From the NCBI GenBank assembly GCA_052144935.1, contig JBKQPR010000269.1:1-13911 (forward strand): a stretch of 13,911 nt of DNA, written 5' to 3'. A program made the translations under genes and the position numbers. The notes beneath the pieces were generated by a model. The model saw only the letters and a program-made list of their open reading frames with translations. It ran no database searches and was not told the origin of the DNA. Shown piece after piece: positions 13,690-13,911 of this stretch (position 1 is its first letter; each line of letters opens with the position of its first letter). The stretch comes from JOPF133 sp052144935 (GTDB taxonomy: Bacteria > Acidobacteriota > Terriglobia > Bryobacterales > Bryobacteraceae).

Positions 13690-13726
13690 GCCCTCCGCTA
13701 AAGGGGAGCTGACTCCCCAGGAGGGC
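13690..13726. other. Nested hairpin upstream of the carotenoid gene
   Basis: GCCCTCC (13690-13696) pairs with GGAGGGC (13720-13726), enclosing GGGGAG (13703-13708) paired with CTCCCC (13713-13718) over a CTGA loop. A further small hairpin CCCC-GAA-GGGG follows at 13731-13741. In the leftward direction this would be the 5' leader of the carotenoid gene; in the rightward direction it precedes the sigma-54-like site. Confidence 0.55.
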
Positions 13727-13751
13727 ACTCCCCCGAAGGGGAATGTGCCTA

Positions 13752-13767
13752 TGGCAGGTTTTATGCC
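13752..13767 (+). promoter_or_regulatory. Candidate sigma-54 (RpoN) promoter for a gene right of the window
   Basis: TGGCAGGTTTTATGCC has GG (13753-13754) and GC (13765-13766) separated by exactly 10 bases, as in the consensus TGGCACG-N4-TTGC. It deviates at the C of the -24 box and the first T of the -12 box. The expected transcript would begin near 13777. Downstream to the window end there is no open gene, only a ribosome-binding site. Confidence 0.4.
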
Positions 13768-13895
13768 CCTGTGGCAGTAGGTTTAACCTAGAAACGGCAG
13801 TTGTCAGCCGGTCCCGGGGATGAATTGCGGCTGTCCGAGTATCCTGCCGTTGAGGAAAACACAAAAAATCTTGCTCAAGATGAGGAGCCATTTTT

Positions 13896-13901
13896 GAGGA
13901 G
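13896..13901 (+). promoter_or_regulatory. Shine-Dalgarno sequence at the right edge
   Basis: GAGGAG stands 10 bases from the end of the window, and TGAGGAG occurs also at 13881-13887. A plus-strand start codon just beyond 13911 is likely. The 280 bases to its left hold no other supported gene on the plus strand. Confidence 0.4.
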
Positions 13902-13911
13902 CGGTCAACTG

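Noticed and set aside
12583..13728. Minus-strand 381-residue frame overlapping the carotenoid gene
   Set aside because: Arg/Pro/Ser-rich shadow in another frame; the real gene has membrane helices and conserved family motifs.

Overview
The window looks like chromosomal DNA from a high-GC Gram-negative bacterium, most likely an Acidobacteriota member of the Solibacter/Bryobacter type. That placement is inferred from a TonB-dependent receptor with an N-terminal carboxypeptidase-regulatory-like domain, a FadN-type beta-oxidation protein beside a thiolase, a very repetitive secreted Ig/B-repeat protein, and abundant palindromic dispersed repeats in the intergenic DNA. I see no rRNA, tRNA, CRISPR array, transposase or phage gene.

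Layout from left to right: (1) 1-1457, minus strand, the N-terminal 485 residues of a large secreted repeat protein that runs off the left edge and contains a 465-bp in-frame tandem repeat. (2) 1458-2277, non-coding. (3) 2278-5018, a stretch in which every gene is damaged: a CopG/ribbon-helix-helix antitoxin-like fragment with a frameshift, a periplasmic BON-domain protein whose signal peptide is read through two compensating frameshifts, and a PiT-family phosphate transporter with one frameshift plus one stop codon. The PiT gene still has a good ribosome-binding site and a Pho-box-like direct repeat upstream. (4) 5510-9060, plus strand, an intact two-gene fatty-acid beta-oxidation operon: a hydroxyacyl-CoA dehydrogenase/enoyl-CoA hydratase fusion and an acetyl-CoA acyltransferase, separated by a long hairpin. 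(5) 9466-9969, a small unrecognised protein, possibly leaderless. (6) 9996-12545, minus strand, an intact TonB-dependent outer-membrane receptor. (7) 12765-13595, minus strand, a CruF-type carotenoid biosynthesis membrane protein. (8) The right edge holds a nested hairpin, a candidate sigma-54 promoter and a Shine-Dalgarno sequence pointing to a gene just outside the window.

The only clear functional pair is the beta-oxidation operon: hydration of enoyl-CoA, oxidation of 3-hydroxyacyl-CoA, then thiolysis. The acyl-CoA dehydrogenase that starts the cycle is not in the window. The other genes look like unrelated neighbours. The most notable features are the cluster of damaged genes between 2.28 and 4.05 kb, the putative Pho box, and several families of imperfect inverted repeats. 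I find no convincing evidence for an entirely new multi-gene system.
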